From Alligator mississippiensis (Eukaryota > Chordata > Crocodylia > Alligatoridae), in NCBI RefSeq assembly GCF_030867095.1, contig NC_081831.1:64246716-64310715 (forward strand): a stretch of 64,000 bases of DNA. The letters run 5' to 3'. Position 1 is the first letter of the stretch. Every line of letters starts with the position of its first letter. This document shows, piece by piece, positions 24,754 to 36,276 of this stretch. The notes beneath the pieces are model-generated. The model was not told the DNA's origin, did no database searches, and worked only from the letters and a program-made list of their open reading frames with translations. A program made the position numbers and the translations under genes.

Positions 24754-27700
24754 GAGGTTGATAAATCTGCTGCAGCTTAGGCTTCCAGAATTGGGTCTTT
24801 CAGCATACTTAGTAAATGCTTGTGTTTTTTAGGACCAGAACGCCCATCATGTTCAATCCCTGCTGCTATGACCTAAACAGAGGCACAATAATGCATGTAT
24901 TTTAAGGTGCATGTGTTTTAAGGTGGGATACTACCATCGTAAACATCACAATCTAAACAAATGCCTTTAAGTTATTGATGCTACCTTAGATTGTTAAAGC
25001 ACTATGAGAGTCTTATCATTTACTTTGTGCATTACTGTTTGTATTTTTTTCTTCCATAGGCTTCAGCGGGCTTTAAATCAAGCCCTTATTGGCAACATCC
25101 TATCCTGGGCAATAAAAAGCAGTGAAGTCAGGTTCATGAGCAGAGTCTTTGTGAAACCACACTTGTACTCCAAGCGCTGCAGGCCAATGCTGGCTTGTTC
25201 AAAAGCAACTGCTTTTCTCCAAATTAAAAAACAAGGAAATAACCCTTTTTTGCTTTGCAGTTTGCTGAATGCTTATGTTGTCATTCTGGTTGACAGTGTC
25301 TCTTTGATTCTTTCCGCCATCTCTGTATGCTTGACTGCTATTTTTACCATACAGGCTCAGCTACACTTAGTCATGTGGCTCTGGTTTACTTTGGAGCTAG
25401 TATAACTGGCAATCATTTCAATGCAGTCTGTGGAAATGAAGCATTTACACGAGAAATTTAACAGGAAGATGGAAGACTGAGGAAGGGAAAACTGAACATA
25501 TTCTTTTATCATGGCCAGTGGTAAGAAAAGACAGTAATGCTGTAATGCAGTGACTCTCACCTTAATGTGAGATAAGAACATACTCTGGCCCTCCTTACCA
25601 GCAGGGCCCTACTCACCAGCCAGTTGCTTGACAGACGTTGTGGGGCTGAGGAGTGCTATAGGTGCAAAGAGGATGTCTACACAGCCAAAGGACTGCACTA
25701 GGGAGAATGACAGTGAAGCAGCCCATACCCCTGGGTATGCACAGCATCCCAACATCCCTGTAAAGTAGCTGCTTTCCTGAGGCATGGGCATGCATCACCA
25801 AGCCCTCCTGAGAGATTGAGGTGATGGCTCCCAGTTGTATTACACCTGTGAGGGGTGTAACACATACAGGTGGGCAGACTGCTTCACTATGGTCCTTCCT
25901 GGAGCAGTCCTTTTGACATCCTTGCAGATTGTCTCATACAGTTCTCAAAGTGCTTGGTTGATGGGAGGCTTGAGTGTAACATAGACTTCTGGGTCCAGAG
26001 CTGGCCCCTCTAGGTCAGAGTTGAGTAGGGGATTTGACATAGCCCCTGCCTCTGTGCTACCTATTCAGTGGATAAATGCAGTACACTATACCTTCCAGTG
26101 CTGTCAGACTAGCACCTTTCATTAGGGTTATAGCCGCTTAGAGGAAGTAAACAATGTTCAAGCCAATGGGCAGGTTAGACTGGTTAGAAACCAGGCTTCA
26201 TTTCCGTGAGGGGGTGGTAAGCAAAGAGCAGAAGGTGTTGCAGTGGCTATGATTTATTTGGATTTTAACCCCTGGACTAACTGCCTTGAAAAGGCTAATG
26301 TAGAAAACTGTTTTTTTTGCCACCAAGAAGGAGCCGGAGAGAAGTCCAGTTAGGAAGAGGCTGCAGTAACTAATGGGTTCTCAAAGCATTTTACCCTTTA
26401 ATGCACATGGGGAGAATGAAGCAGAGAGAGAGTTTAATGAATTGCCCAAGGCCACAAAAGAAGTCAGGAGCCAAATCCTTGGACTCCTGACTTCTGCATC
26501 CTCAACTATCACATTTATAGCAACATTGTGCTATTTAATAGAGTTTTTAAAGAGCAGGATAAGAAAAACAATGCCATCCTGTAGGCTATTATACTTAAAG
26601 GAATGAGAAGAAATCCCTGCCTGGTACCCATTCCAACCTCTCCCCTTCTAGCCTGTTACTCATCTCAGCTCTTGCCCGTCACTGCTTGCATTCATTCCAG
26701 CCTAACTCCATCACTGTTTGGTTTCAACCCAACCTGTTTTCTATCCTTCAGCCAACTGAACTTACACTCGAGCTTATGTTACTACTCAGCTGATGAATAC
26801 AGTACAAGGGCTGTGACTGAGAATACCTCTTCACATATGCGATAAAGCAGCATGTTTGATCATTGTGATGGAGACCACAGAAATTAAAAAACAAAGATTG
26901 TTGTCCTCTTACTTTGTGGCTATATCGCTTTTGATCTCTTGCGTGTTTTTAAATTACAGTACGGAGGAAATGCCAGACATTCCAGATCTTTGTATTGCCT
27001 CTTAGAGATTATTTTCTGAGAGCACCTTTTTGGAGATGATTGACAATAATTCTTTAAGAAGTCAGACTGCCCAGGAAGATACCTGCAGCTTATGAATATA
27101 ACCTAGTCTTAGGTCCATACAGGTCTAAGAAAGAATTAACTTGCTCAAAGCTCTAGAGTCTTGAGAGCCAAGTGAATAAAAGAAGAGGAGCGTTAAAGTA
27201 AAAGTTAATTAGCTATCACCAGAAAAAGCCCAGACAAGGGGCATTATTTTAGGTTAACTTTTTCCGTTACAAATTAGACCACTTCAAGAACTGGGTTCAT
27301 AAATACATGTTATTTGAGAAAAGAAAAACACCTTGCCCTTTTGACACCCCTTTGTCCAGATCTTCACAATGTATTGACTTTCCTCAGCCAGAAGCTAGAC
27401 TTCAAATAAAGGGTTTTCCTCAGCTAGTCTGTGTCTCAGAGTGTAAAAGAAATGGGATTCTTCCAGTTGTCACCTTCAGACTGAGCAATCAAACAATGCA
27501 GTCTTATTCTAATTAGGATTTTGACCTCAAGATCCTTCTTTCTCTGGGGTAAGAGGGGATTTCCTTGCTACTAGAGCCAAAAATGACAGATGCTTTTCTC
27601 CCCACCACCTCAGCAGGATCCCTCAAACATTCTTCTGGAAATGGAGGCGCCTGTTCACATGTATAACATGCACACACAAAATTAAAACTATCCAAGACCC

Positions 27701-28507
27701 TGGGAGGAGGAAGCCCTTGCTAGAAAGAAAAGAAATTACAGCAAGGCACAGACAGAAGTGCAGCTCCCAGGTCTAACTCATGATGCTTCACAGCACCTTC
27801 TGACCCAACAGACATTAGCTGTTGGGTTGGGAGGGTGGGAGGCCAAGCTCCAATTTGAAGCCTATCCAGGGAGAGAGGTTGCGTCTCTTCAGCCTCTTCC
27901 CGCAGCTCTGCCCCCCATCTCCCAGTTCCCATTCTGTCTCAAGATGGGAAGGGGAGAAAGCGGGGGAGGGAGGTCCACTTTGGAGTGCCTTCATGTGAGG
28001 CTTCATGTAATGAGGGTGTCATGGGATCAGGCCCTTTTAAAGCGCTCTGCAGCTGTGCACTTGTATCATGGTCATGGCTGCAGAGCACTTTCAGGGGCCA
28101 GATCAGGCAAAAATTGTCAGTTTTGTCTACAGAAAAATAAGCCCTTAGTCCCAGCCAGCATTAAAATAATTGTTTTGCTAATGGCTGCTCTTCTGTGGCA
28201 GGACAGCTGCTACTGGCAGAACTCTGTGCCTCTTGTATGCATGCACACATCAAATGTAGAATGGAAATGGTGATGGTGAACAAGATGGGGAAGGTACACT
28301 AGAAGGGAAAGGGTGTGTTTCCATCTAGCATGGCTAAGAGATGCACATACTACAGAGGGTTTTTTGCTCTGCTACTTAAGTCTAGGAATCACCCCAGAGG
28401 CAAAGTCATAACTCTGCCACCCGCAGGAGTAGCACACACCTATCATCAGCCCCCTATTTGGTCCCACAAGGGACACTAATCTATCATATACCTCATGTCA
28501 AATAAAT
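24754..28507. other. Intergenic DNA, nothing recognised
   Basis: Open frames of 133 codons (from 25004) and 171 codons (from 27758) have no recognisable domains and no supporting splice or repeat context. I treat both as chance. Confidence 0.45.
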
Positions 28508-28558
28508 AGGACCGGAATTCATGGGACATTCACTAGGACTGGAATTCATGGGATATTC
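28508..28558. repeat. Short tandem duplication next to a CR1
   Basis: A 24-bp phrase (28508-28531) recurs at 28535-28558 with two changes, a period of 27 bp. It lies just left of the CR1 5' junction, so local duplication may be connected with that insertion. Confidence 0.6.
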
Positions 28559-28572
28559 TAAAGCCAGGCATA

Positions 28573-29796
28573 TTGAGCAGGGACCGGGACATCCCCCACA
28601 CTGGGATTCCAGACGGACCCAGGGGAGGCGCAGCCAGGCCCAGGGTCAGAGAGGACCTAGTCAGGGAACTTCTGGTGGGACTGGACATGTTCAAATCAGC
28701 AGGTCCAAACGATCTCCACCTCAGGGTGCTGAGGGAATTGGTAGAGGTCATTGTGGGACCCCTGGCACAGCTTTATGAGCACTTGTGGTGCTCTGACAAG
28801 GTGCCAGAGGACTGGAAAAGGGCCATTGTGGTCCCCATTTTCAAAAAAGGGAGGAAGGAGGACCCAGGAAACTATAGGCCCGTTAGTCTTACCTTGGTCC
28901 TGGGAAAGCTCTTTGAGAAAATTATCCAGGAACACATCTGCAAGGGACCAGCAGGGGAGATTATGCTTAGAGACAATCAACATGGGTTCATTAGAGGCAG
29001 GTCCTGTCAGACCAGTCTGGTTGCCTTCTACGACCAGGTCACAATATCATTGGATGCAGGTGTTGAGGTGGACATAGTCTTTCTGGACTTTAGGAAGGCC
29101 TTCGACACTGTCTCTCACCCCATTCTCATTAAAAAATTAGGTGACTGTGGTGTTGATGCCTACACAGTCAGATGGGTGGCAAATTGGCTGGAGGGCCTCA
29201 CCCAGAGGGTGGTGGTGGACGGGTTATTTTTGACCTGCAGGGATGTGAGCAGTGGGGTTCCCCAGGGTTCGGTCCTCAGGCCCGCGCTGTTCAACATCTT
29301 CATCAGTGACTTGGACGAAGGGGTGAAAAGCACCTTGTTCAAATTCGCAGATGTCACTAAGATGTGGGGAGAAGTGAGCACACTAGAAGAGAGGGACAGG
29401 CTAAAACTAGATCTGGACAGGTTACAGGGGTGGGCGGATGAGAACAGGATGGGTTTCAATACTGACAAGTGTAAGGTACTGCACCTGGGGAGGAAGAACC
29501 AGCAGCATACCTACAGGCTGGGGAACTCCCTTCTTGCCAGCACAGCGGCAGAAAAGGATCTTGGAGTCAGTATTAATTCCAAGATGAACATGGGCTGCCA
29601 ATGTGGGGACGCGGTCAGGACGGCTAACCGCACCTTATGCATCCACAGATGCATCACGAGCAGGTCCAAGGAGGTGATCCCCTCTGTGCGACATTGGTCA
29701 GGCCATAGTTGGAGTACTGTGTTCAGTTCTGGGTGCCGCACTTTAGGAGGGATATGGACAGCATCGAGAGGGTCCAGAGGAGGGCCACTCGCATGA
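28573..29796 (+). pseudogene. CR1 ORF2: CR1 reverse transcriptase, broken
   Basis: The 407-codon open frame covers most of the CR1 reverse transcriptase, which primes and copies CR1 RNA at the genomic target. Visible in order are: fingers motif [20 protein letters not shown] (about 87-106), QHGF (136-139), LDFRKAFDTVSHP (171-183, holding a first catalytic Asp), and GVPQGSVL (228-235). The FADD box at about 258-261 reads F-A-D-V: codon GTC at 29353 replaces the second catalytic Asp. After about codon 369 the frame is wrong. Compared with the copy at 46.4 kb, a 4-bp deletion lies near 29680, so the final ~40 residues are out of frame. Enzymatically dead on both counts. The annotated start is simply where the open frame begins, not a biological start. 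Confidence 0.9.
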
Positions 29797-30228
29797 TCGG
29801 GGGCAGCAGAGCAGGCCCTATGAGCGGAGGCTACGGGACCTGAACCTGTTCAGCCTCCACAAGAGAAGGCTGAGAGGGGAACTAGTAGCCGTCTATAAAT
29901 TTACCAGGGGGGATCAGAGGGGAATGGGTGAGTCCCTGTTCCCCTGAGCACTACCGGGAGTAACAAGGAATAACAGCCATAAGTTGATTGAGAGTAGGTT
30001 CAGGCTAGACATCAGGAGGCGCTACTTCACAGTCAGGGCGGCTAGGATCTGGGACCAACTTCCAAGGGAAGTGGTGCTCGCCCCTACCCTGGGGGTCTTC
30101 AAAAGGAGGCTAGATAATCACCTAGCCGGGGTTGTTTGACCCCGGCATCCTTTCCTGCCCATGGCAGGGAGTCAGACTTGATGATCTGCTCAGGTCCCTT
30201 CTGACCCTATCAACTATGAAACTATGAC
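28576..30228 (+). mobile_element. CR1: CR1 LINE, 5'-truncated, 1.65 kb
   Basis: This is the longest CR1 copy in the window. It begins inside ORF2 just before the reverse transcriptase and runs to a typical CR1 3' end: 'aaggaggctagataatcac', the tail hairpin 'ccggggttgtttgaccccgg', 'caggtcccttctgaccct', and a degenerate ATGAAACTATGA terminus. ORF1 and the endonuclease region are missing, which is normal for 5' truncation. The left junction lies in 28570-28640; 28576 is my best guess. It cannot move on its own. Confidence 0.9.
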
Positions 30229-31393
30229 ATTCATTGGCTTATGCCAGGGTAGTGGGGTAGAATATATATTTGCAGCATCATACCTATTTGCTATCATCTG
30301 TTTTGTGATCTCTGATTTAGATGGTATGGGATAAGTGAAGGCTCCTATTGAAAAAGGGCTCTGAATCTTCACCTGAAAATGATACAGAGCTCCTAAACAC
30401 TGGCACAAATAAGGCAGTAAAACTGAGGTCATTCCAGGTCATACTGCTCATGGTATTCACCACCCCTTTTCCCACTCCTGGCCTCATATACCAGGGACCT
30501 TAAGCATGCAAACATGTCCTTCATATGATATTCTATAGCCAGGCATATTGTTTTTCACACCATCTTTCATGTTTTCAGATACAGGTCTTGTTCTAACACA
30601 GACAACGGTCGCTAGCCTAGCAGGCAGCTTTCCCACTTTGTGAATCTGGTAGATATGCAGCACGATCTGGAAGGCCACAAAGTAGGTTTGGAGACTCTGA
30701 GGGTGTTGAAGGAAGTCACACTAGTGACTCAATGTACAATGCCTCTCCATCCAAGACAGCATTGTTTTAGATGGTGCCGTCTTTCCGGTGAAGGGCTGAC
30801 TAATTGTAAAATGTAAGTCCCAGACCCTTTGGCTATGACCAGGATGCAAGGCAAGATGCCAAGGCAAGTTGGCACAGTTTGGATAATTGTCTTCTCCCCA
30901 TGTCAGTCTCCTAGCAGTTTCAGTTAGACACAGCTTCCTTTATGTCCTTATTACTGTTTGATTTATTTGATGGGCCAATAGCTTCAGTTGATAGGTTCTA
31001 TCCCAAAAATGGCTGTGTTTCATTAATGAAACAATCCTCTAGTCTTTACTTAATTCACCAGGGGAGTGAGAGGCTGAATTAGTTTTGATTTGAATATTTA
31101 TAAAAGACCCTGAAATCCTTGGACACAGTATTTTTGCTGGCAAAAATAATGATATGAATAATTAAATATTACTCCAGGTAGTAAATTGCTTTTTCTCTTT
31201 CCATGGATAAAAGTTTTGATTGTGTTCTGTAAATCTGCTGTACTCTGTGAAAGCTTTAATAGCATTGCTGCTTGTGCATTAATATGATCAGGAACCCTAT
31301 GCTATCATTACTTGTTTATATCAATTTCAAAGAAGAAAATAAAGAACTTAAATTTTCCAATAACTTGAATATATCAGCACATGTCCAAATTAC
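30229..31393. other. Intergenic DNA; holds a 23-bp repeat of the CR1 left flank
   Basis: No gene was recognised. Positions 30528-30550 match 28553-28575, immediately left of the CR1, at 22 of 23 bases. See findings for its possible meaning. The remainder is AT-rich. Confidence 0.5.
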
Positions 31394-31905
31394 TAGCCTG
31401 TGCAAAGTGGCTAGTATTCACTTAGGATTCAGATTCGGCTGATTCAAGAGAGAGTGATTCAATTCGGTGATTTGAATCACTGTCCTGAATCAATTCAGCC
31501 GAATCACCCAGGCCAGGCCCATCCCCGCCTAGCCTCCTAGCCCTGGCAATGGCTGCCCCTCCTGCCCCAGCTCCTGGCACTTGGGAAAAAAAGCCCCGAT
31601 TCACCGGGTGCTGTGGGAGTGGGTGGGACTCAGGGAGGAGGGCTGGGGGAGCAGGCAGGGGATGGGGCCTGGCAGGGTCCCCCCATGGTCCTCTCCCCCC
31701 TCCTCCAGCCCCCGCTGCCTGCCCCCTACTTAGCAGCTCCAAGTCTGGCTTCAGCTCCCTGCCCGAATCATCAAAGCTCTCCGAATCTTTTCTGAAGATT
31801 TGGAGAGCTTTGAACTGATTCAGACCTTTTTATTGGTCCCCTGATTCAATTTGGATTTGCAGATTCAGCCACCAAATCAAGCAAACAGCTTGAGCCAAAG
31901 CATCC
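31394..31905 (-). mobile_element. hAT-like element with GC-rich core, copy 2
   Basis: Its left end TAGCCTGTGCAAAG and following GGCTAGTATTC are the complement of the right end of the element at 17844-18580. Its right part (GATTCAGCCACCAAATC, then GAGCCAAAGC) matches the other copy's left part, so it is the same family reversed. The core has the CCCAGCTCCTGGC and AAAAAAAGCCCCGATTCACC block only once, unlike copy 1. The right terminus is degraded and no target duplication is clear. Confidence 0.7.
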
Positions 31906-31949
31906 TGGGATGCCGTGGGACTCAGTTAACTTGAATCTGGAAAGGATCT

Positions 31950-32134
31950 GAGACAGAAGTTCAATAAACCATTTAACCTAAATCAGTTAAGTCTGATACT
32001 ACATCCATCCAGGTTTATCTTAAACTGGTTTTGGCCATTTTGAAAGCAGTTTATGTGCACTGGACTTCTGTTGTGTTACAGATTTGAACCAATTTCTGAT
32101 CACATATACTGGTTTATGTGTAATTTCTGTCCCT
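31950..32134 (+). mobile_element. GGGACAG-type element, copy 1
   Basis: It matches the copy at 60.05 kb along its length: 'aaatcagttaa(g/a)tctgatactac', 'caggtttatct(t/c)aaactggtttt', 'ggtttatgtgtaat', and the end TCTGTCCCTAG. The left end GAGACAG is a decayed GGGACAG. It is about 185 bp, with many TAAACCAGT/ACTGGTTTA motifs in both orientations. It looks like a non-autonomous DNA transposon. Confidence 0.7.
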
Positions 32135-33328
32135 AGCCCTAGTGGCGCACCTACAAACTTTATCATCACCAACAACATGAATGAATTTTTCTGGAATGGC
32201 CCATTCAGCAGCCAAGTCTTAGCTTCTGCTTGAAGACTTAGTATATGCTGAAAGAACTGAAAATTAGATGAGAAACTGATTTAAAAGTGCAATGTACTCC
32301 CAAACAGTGGGAAAAGGACTCTGGATTGTGAATATAAAATTAGTAGGAAGGCAGCAAAATCATAGCTTATACACGATAAGATATCGCATGGAATTTAAAG
32401 GACTCTGAAGAGCCTGGAAAGATGTAGCTTTTAAGTGTAGAAAGAATTTGGCCCATGTGGCATATTACAATCATGGTATAAAATTTGTAGTCATGATTGC
32501 AAAGTGTTAGACACTGTAAATTTGAACTTTAATTTTTATTTCCTTTGTAGAGCCCAGTTAAGTCTCCTACTACTGTTATCCACTACTGTAAAATTTGAAA
32601 ATGACTGTCCACAGCTTTCTGACAGGAAGAAAAAAATTCAGTCCCACCCCATCACTCCGAATTGTGCCACTAATTTATACAAAGATGGATATTCTGAAAT
32701 GAATTAATGAAGTACAAAAGGAGAGAGATACATTTCTTATAACAGCTTTGAAGTGGCATGAATACTTACAGGCACACTGATATCATCCCAATATCCTCTT
32801 GAGATGTTGAGACCCCAGGGTCCTAACTGTACAGTATGCATTGCTCTGTGAAAAGATGCATTAGACTCTTGATATTCAGACTTAGTTTATAATACTTTAG
32901 GATTAGCATGTGTGACTTTTGCATATCAGCTCTGATCACCGTGAGCTGGTCTACTTTCATACAGGTTAGAATCTGTATCTATAAATCCACTCTTTTTATT
33001 AAAGTCTAGCTATGCTGTGACTCCATTACAGTGCTGCTTGCGTATTTCTTACATACATCAAAATTAATAAGAAAATCTGCACCGTCTATGCAGAGGAACA
33101 GGAAGCTCTAGTGTCTGGACTACACCCCCTATTGTATCAAATTCCAAGTGGCCAGTGCACATATTTCCACTTCATCCTCTAAGGACTAAATAGCTGAGTA
33201 TGGGGTGAAATCAAAGCTACTTTCGTTAGAATTTCAGGATTTCCAGAGAACTGCAATTTGACCTTGGCGAATCCATTCAACATGAGTCACATTTTCCTCA
33301 TCAATGAAACAGGAGTAACAGTCTAGAC
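32135..33328. other. Intergenic DNA, nothing recognised
   Basis: AT-rich sequence with no supported gene or bounded repeat. Confidence 0.45.
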
Positions 33329-34257
33329 CAGTGGTTCTCAACCTTTTTAGACTCAAGGAATCCCTCCTTAGACTCAAGGCATCCCTCAGAAAATGCCAGC
33401 TCTTCGTTTTCACATTTTTTTTGGCAATAGAGCAGTTTTTCTGTTGCAAAGGATTCCGAAAGACCACAAAAGTTTAGAACATGTATAACAACCCTATTTG
33501 AAATCTCTGGCCACGTCCCCACATGCAGGCATGGGCAGTTTGTAGAGGATTTTCTGGTAGGAAGAAAAAAAAAAAACAAAGCAAAAAACTGCACAGGACA
33601 TGCCACAATAGCGTGCACCAAACAAACAGAGGCTTGGTCTTCCAGGGAGACATTCTGGCTGCTGGCCAGTGTCTCTACTCTTCCATTTGTGCCCTGGCTG
33701 CTCCAGCATGCTGGGAGCCAGGAGGAGCCGGGCAAGAGCAGTCTGCCCAAAAACAGGACACAGCGGGCATGTCTACACGCGACACTACAGCATAGTCATT
33801 ACTGTGCATTTATTTAGTGCTTGTATTATCAAGTACTAAATAAATGTGCAGTAACTGCAGTTACTGTGCAGTGGTGCCAATGAGCGTCTTTTAGGTGACG
33901 CTACTGCTCAGTGGCCTAATAATACCGCACAGTAGCATATTAGCACTGTCCATGCTGTGACGTGTTATTGCACAGTATTTTTCAGCTACTGTGCAATCAG
34001 TGTCTCATGTAGACATGCTCAGTATTCCACAAGAAAGCGCACGTGCAGGGGCGTGCGCTGCAGCACAGAGTAGCAGCGCAAATTTGTGCCCCTATTATTT
34101 GTGCTGCTGCAGGAGCACCCCCCCTGCACATCTGGACCAGGCCTCTGGGTTTATCTTGTGAATCATATTCACATACCTAGCATGGAAACCTGGAGCACCC
34201 TTGAAAGAATCACAAGGCACCCTGAGGGTACCAGAGCACCCTAGTTGAGAATCATTG
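33329..34257 (+). mobile_element. hAT-like element A1, split by a nested element
   Basis: The left end CAGTGGTTCTCAACC and the right end GTTGAGAATCATTG are hAT-type inverted repeats. The flanks GTCTAGAC (33321-33328) and GTCTAGCC (34258-34265) form a 7/8 target duplication. 'agactcaagg' is repeated near the left end. The copy at 54.07 kb belongs to the same family. The interior holds a second transposon at about 33765-34020. It has no transposase. Confidence 0.85.
33765..34020 (+). mobile_element. GGGCATGTCTACAC-type element, copy 4 (nested)
   Basis: The left end is GGGCATGTCTACACG; the right end TGTAGACATGCTC is its imperfect complement. The interior has repeated TACTGTGCA blocks and a hairpin near 33810-33850 (TTTAGTGCTTG against CAAGTACTAAA). 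It lies inside the hAT-like element at 33329-34257, so it inserted later. Confidence 0.75.
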
Positions 34258-35831
34258 GTCTAGCCTAACCATCTATGGTCTCCCCCAGCATAGTATCTGG
34301 ACCTCTATGTACTTACTTGACTGAGAGAGAAGCTGTAGAGTTTAACAAGCTCAGGATTCTGAAATGCTTTATAAATATAACTGATCTGTAACTTACTGGC
34401 ATTGAGTAATGCCGAACAATTCTTTCCTGTACTCTCAGAGATGGGTACATGGCCATTCTGGGTGAGTGATTCTGCCATATAAAGACTATAAAATCCTTTT
34501 AGGATGCAAGGCGCTAGGTACATGTCAGCTTTGTTACTATTGGCAGCTGGGCAGACCACAGGCACCTACATTCACTCTTTTGAGGTACCTGGATCTAGGG
34601 GGAACTGACAGCTTCCTTTCCCCTGGGAAATCAGCAGCATCTTGGAGAGGCTGTGTTTGTTCAGGGCAGGGTGGGAAGGAACTCAATCTGTATCCATTTT
34701 ATAGAATCCGCACTACTTTGGCATCCATTGAGAACTACTCTGTGCCCGCTGCTTTCCTACACTGGTGGAGTAATGGCAAAGGCACACAGACAGGTTGACA
34801 GAATCAAAAGCATGGGTGGCACCATCTACACCCAAATGAATACATTCGCTCTAAATATTTCCTTTCCAATGAGGCCATTGCCCTCTTTACATGCAGAAAG
34901 AAGGGCTATCTGCATAGATTGCAGCAGCAAAGGAAGGGCCAAGCTAGGAAAAATGTTATCCCTGAAGGCATTTCAGTGTCTCCTGATTGTATGCAGAGGG
35001 CCCCGGTGAAATTCAACCCTAAGCTAAAGCAAAACTGGGCTTTTCTGTGATGCTCCATTTGCATCAGCTGCTCCTTCAGGCCACTCTCAGACCCAGCCAA
35101 CCCACAAGCTTTTATTTTTAATATATGTTTTCATTCATCAGCAAACAACTGTATCCCTCAAGATCAAAACTAGGAGTTTAAGAGTGGTTTTAAAATTGCA
35201 CTCCGCTGAAACACCAATTAGATTCCAAAAGGACATGATCAAACTGACATCAGGAAACCAACATGCCCGCTTTGTTAAATACATATATTCCGCTCGCATA
35301 ACTTTGGTTGGCAGGGGTGGGGAAGAAGCAAAACGACAGATTCAAATGCCTCTAAGTAGCTCACCCCAGGAGCTGGAGAGTCCCAGTCCTTCACAGCAAG
35401 CACAGTCCCCACAGAGGTCCCTCTCCTCCCCTCTCCTCTCCCTGGTAGATTTCAGGGGCTTGTCACTATCTGGGCGCACAGGGGGTGGCACTGAGCGCAA
35501 GGGCACAGCTAGGTGCCAGGTACCCCAAACTAATGATCTTCACTCTCCTTGAAGGGATCCGTGGAAATGGATCAGAGAGCACGTTATTACCTTGACGACT
35601 GACCTCGAGGGTTTTACTTCGGGGCTCCCATTCCCCACTTCCCACTAAAGCCTGATCCTGCTTTCACCTGGCTGCCCTGATCAGCTCTGCCCTTCCTGGG
35701 GCAGGCAAATACCAATGCAAGGGCTTGGCGAGTTGGAAAGCCCTGCAGTTTTGCCTCATCTCAGCAGCAGCAACAAAAAAAACTCAAGAAGCTTCGCCTG
35801 GAAAAGTGGCCGGGGGAAAGGGGGGGAGAAT
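34258..35831. other. Upstream region of the gene at 36.8 kb
   Basis: No repeat or gene was recognised. GC content rises from about 35300 towards the promoter. Any enhancer here cannot be identified by eye. Confidence 0.45.
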
Positions 35832-35856
35832 GAGAGAGAGAGAGAGAGAGAGAGAG
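35832..35856 (+). repeat. (GA)n microsatellite near the promoter
   Basis: About 12 uninterrupted GA repeats lie 55 bp upstream of the TATA box. GA tracts close to promoters can bind GAGA-type factors and vary in length between individuals; a role here is not shown. Confidence 0.9.
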
Positions 35857-35880
35857 GAAGAGTCCCCCTGGCTCTGCTGC

Positions 35881-35917
35881 TGACGTCTCTCCTTCCTCTT
35901 TTTCTTTCTCTATAAAG
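35881..35917 (+). promoter_or_regulatory. Putative core promoter: CRE-like site and TATA box
   Basis: TATAAAG at 35911-35917 is a good TATA box and would place the start of transcription near 35940-35947. TGACGTCT at 35881-35888, 23 bp further up, differs from the palindromic cAMP-response element at its last base. The TATA box precedes an 830-nt leader that is almost free of ATG and then the coding start at 36778. This makes it the best promoter candidate, though other starts within the GC-rich region are possible. A second TATA-like string (36738-36747) is only about 40 nt before the ATG and is less likely. Confidence 0.55.
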
Positions 35918-36068
35918 AATCCCAGGCTCGCATCAAACTTCCCAGCAAAAGCAATCAAACTGGGAGGGGTGGGGGGAAGGAAGAGAGAGAGAAATACCTA
36001 AACTCTGATCAGTCCCTGCAGGAAGCAGAGCTGCTCGCCTTCTCCTGGACCGAGACCTCCAGAGCAGC

Positions 36069-36074
36069 ATGTAG
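36069..36074 (+). promoter_or_regulatory. Start-stop upstream AUG (ATGTAG)
   Basis: This is the only ATG in the presumed leader; the next codon is TAG. Start-stop elements of this kind are known to hold ribosomes and lower translation of the main frame. C at -3 makes the context weak. Its relevance depends on transcription starting upstream of 36069. Confidence 0.4.
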
Positions 36075-36215
36075 CAGGGATCCCGTGGGCTGGTGGGAGC
36101 TGCTGCAACAGCTACCGAGAAGCGAAGTTTCTCTTTCTCTCTCTTACTTTTTTTTTCCCCCTTCCCGTCTTGCAAAACCCGAGAAAGTTTAGCCTCCTTC
36201 CTCAGATCCCTGCAG

Positions 36216-36276
36216 CACCTGCGCCTCCCTGGAGAAATACATCTCACAGGAGGCTTTTCAGGTGCAGACACCTGAA
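36216..36276 (+). promoter_or_regulatory. CACCTG E-box cluster with a perfect palindrome
   Basis: TTCAGGTG (36257-36264) and CACCTGAA (36269-36276) form an exact inverted repeat around CAGA. A further CACCTG lies at 36216-36221. CAGGTG/CACCTG is the core bound by ZEB and SNAI repressors and some bHLH factors; paired sites are typical of ZEB1/2 targets. Binding is inference. Confidence 0.4.

Noticed and set aside
25004..25405. 133-codon open frame with hydrophobic stretches
   Set aside because: Hydrophobicity comes from T-rich DNA; no family match is recognisable and there is no exon context.
28573..29796. Possible host gene derived from reverse transcriptase
   Set aside because: The catalytic Asp is lost, a frameshift follows, and the DNA continues into an ordinary CR1 3' tail, so it is a normal dead CR1.
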